From Bacteroidaceae bacterium (GTDB lineage Bacteria > Bacteroidota > Bacteroidia > Bacteroidales > Bacteroidaceae), in contig JAFYWE010000121.1 in NCBI GenBank assembly GCA_017558165.1, positions 1 through 8,454 of the forward strand: a stretch of DNA of 8,454 bases, in the 5' to 3' direction. Shown piece by piece: positions 7,801-8,454 of the stretch. The translations under genes and the position numbers were made by a program. A model generated the notes under the pieces. It was not told the origin of the DNA. It made no database searches and saw only the letters and a list, made by a program, of their open reading frames with translations. Position 1 is the stretch's first letter, and every line of letters begins with the position of its first letter.

Positions 7801-8454
7801 TTTCGGCTACGTCAACACCGACACCGGCACACACTCTCTTAGCCTTGCAATCGACGGCAACACATACACAAGCACATCGACACAGAAGGAGCTTGACGTT
7901 ACCGTATCCGACCCACAGCGCACATTCTCATTCGTGCAGAGCGGCGCCAACAAGGGTATCACATTCAGCGACTTCGTCGTTACCATTGCAAAGGATTCAA
8001 GAAAGCCCGAGACTGCACAGGAGATCTTCACGACTGCGACATCAGGCGATATTCCTTACCGTATTCCAGCCATTGCCATGGCAAAGAACGGTGACCTCAT
8101 TGCCGTTGCCGACTACCGCCACAGCCGTGCGGACATAGGTATGGCAAGCTATGGCCGTATTGACCTCCATGCACGCATAAGCAAGGACAACGGAGAGAAC
8201 TGGAACGAGAAGTTCGCCATTGTCGAGGGCCAGGGCTCAAAGTCACCCGATTTCATGCACGTAGGTTTCGGTGACCCATGTATAGTTGCCGACCGCGAGA
8301 GCAACCGCGTGCTCGTGCTCAGCTGCGCGGGTAACGTATCGTTCCCCAGCGGAACACGCAACAACCACCAGAACATCGCACGTTTCTACAGCGAGGACAA
8401 CGGTGCCACATGGAGCGAGCCTGTCGACATTGCAGACCCCATCTATGAGATGTG
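4814..8454 (+). CDS. Secreted GH20 beta-N-acetylhexosaminidase fused to a GH33 sialidase (3' end outside window)
   Basis: 1213 codons are visible and the frame is still open at the edge. A signal peptide (1-22, VQA|K) predicts export. Residues 23-146 are the GH20 N-terminal domain. The catalytic barrel (about 147-425) shows DWPAFKLRG with R154, HWHMTENQAWR at 186-196, EIDMPGH at 241-247, HIGADE at 286-291 (D290 to position the N-acetyl group, E291 as acid/base), and Trp residues W317, W337, W392 and W421. Residues 430-684 are a beta-rich accessory region of the kind found at the end of Bacteroides GH20 enzymes. Then come a charged helical segment (685-766), one beta-trefoil-like domain (770-903, motifs near W808, W850 and Q896), an acidic Gly/Pro linker (903-921) and a beta-rich domain (about 922-1060). 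The GH33 part starts with YRIP (1082-1085; R1083 is the first of the sialidase arginine triad) and D1107 in RADIG (probable acid/base), with Asp-boxes SKDNGENW (1123-1130) and SEDNGATW (1193-1200). The later Glu, two Arg and Tyr of the sialidase site lie past the edge. The product would remove terminal GlcNAc/GalNAc and sialic acid from host glycans. GH20 and GH33 identities are secure; real bifunctionality is inferred. Confidence 0.92.
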   Translation, partial: MKRIKTTALLLLALCLPLAVQAKVTHLLPKPQQVEVKSGASFALGRTVTITDPTDCTLLQKFFTDNGCAIADGGARVTVAIVSSIDGAYDYPLAGYENEAYTLDVTADAINITAITGTGVIRAAQTLAQLAEGNEGTGAIEAVSITDWPAFKLRGYMHDVGRSFIEFETLKKHIDLLSRFKVNTFHWHMTENQAWRFEVKAFPKLTSDASMTRFPGKFYTQEQCKELQDYAAERGVIVIPEIDMPGHSEAFKRAMGYDMQTANGVAALKTILEEVATVFDKAPYIHIGADEKQITYTNFLKTMTDKVHSLGKKVVVWNPISGVTITTSTGADMTQMWSSNGKVINGLPNIDCRYNYTNHFDVFADLVGIYKSNIYYEQKGNANVAGTISAPWNDRKTATEEDIIKQNNFYANVIASAERAWIGGGEQYIEKGGTTLPNSGKEYEEFADWERRFLFHKANSLKDEPIPYVKQTNVRWRITEPFPNSGNMNATFAPETDGLNATAEMKESYTYNGTTYGTAMATGAGIYLRHTWGNNTVPTYYGSTNHSNATSYAWTYVYSEKEQTVGAQIEFQNYGRSEKDYAPDAGKWDRKGSDIWLNGTRIAPPAWENSGVGINDNEQLLKNENFTARKPVQVTLKAGWNKVFIKLPYVTANNVRLNKWMFTFVLTDLEGKNAVEGLIYSPNKRMDVAAEQLSAAISEAKSYVSNTIGEEMGKYNPELAAELNALIETIEKTLGETKSEEERAAQLAQLNAALEAFKAAIASAQPNGPKEGSFYTLSTPQRENRYATSNGANAEMTGNATVTETSKWKFVTRNDGKYDIVNKGNGTYISPASNNNTALRTQSASPANGWELQPAATQGLFIIVSGDVQFNQTNSGLGYKVYNWGSGTNTTDTGCQYLITEVESGDGEEGGEVTPPADEDSYDVDIRASKGQFTASNSNNTWHSRWESNEVAGFALATSANNMTTSGDYIAGYSGQSQSSTYTITAPEGYMVKRIRFGYVNTDTGTHSLSLAIDGNTYTSTSTQKELDVTVSDPQRTFSFVQSGANKGITFSDFVVTIAKDSRKPETAQEIFTTATSGDIPYRIPAIAMAKNGDLIAVADYRHSRADIGMASYGRIDLHARISKDNGENWNEKFAIVEGQGSKSPDFMHVGFGDPCIVADRESNRVLVLSCAGNVSFPSGTRNNHQNIARFYSEDNGATWSEPVDIADPIYEM

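Noticed and set aside
1..8454. CRISPR array, tRNA or rRNA genes
   Set aside because: No regularly spaced direct repeats and no tRNA- or rRNA-like sequence were seen on either strand.

Overview
The window looks like chromosomal DNA from a gut-type member of the Bacteroidales (phylum Bacteroidota), possibly of the Prevotella/Bacteroides/Muribaculaceae kind. The evidence is a perfect Bacteroidetes-type -7 box (TAnnTTTG form) ahead of the first gene, A-rich start contexts without a Shine-Dalgarno sequence, AT-rich intergenic DNA beside moderately GC-rich coding DNA, and two very large exported multi-domain glycosidases. The genus cannot be fixed from this sequence alone.

Layout: 1-321 is a leader region with a possible repeat-like block (about 74-215, tiny overlapping minus-strand frames), a promoter (-7 box at 243-250) and a perfect 9-bp inverted repeat at the probable transcription start (254-277). 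322-4350 (+) encodes a 1342-residue secreted GH2 beta-galactosidase of the LacZ type with an extra 280-residue N-terminal lectin-like region. A strong intrinsic terminator lies at 4371-4410. 4351-4813 is a 463-bp gap that also holds a 191-bp MITE-like element (4521-4711) with 16-bp perfect terminal inverted repeats and a TAA flank on both sides. 4814 to the window end (+) is a second secreted enzyme, open at the edge, with 1213 residues visible: GH20 beta-N-acetylhexosaminidase, accessory beta-domain, helical spacer, beta-trefoil-like domain, beta-rich domain and the first part of a GH33 sialidase.

How they may work together: sialidase, beta-galactosidase and beta-N-acetylhexosaminidase are the three exo-activities needed, in that order, to strip Neu5Ac-Gal-GlcNAc antennae from mucins, N-glycans or sialylated milk oligosaccharides. 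The two genes therefore look like a small host-glycan degradation locus. The terminator between them and the separate leader of the second gene suggest two transcription units. No SusC/SusD pair, regulator or transporter lies in the window, so calling it a polysaccharide utilization locus would need the flanks.

All other long open frames seen on either strand overlap these two genes and are judged to be shadows.
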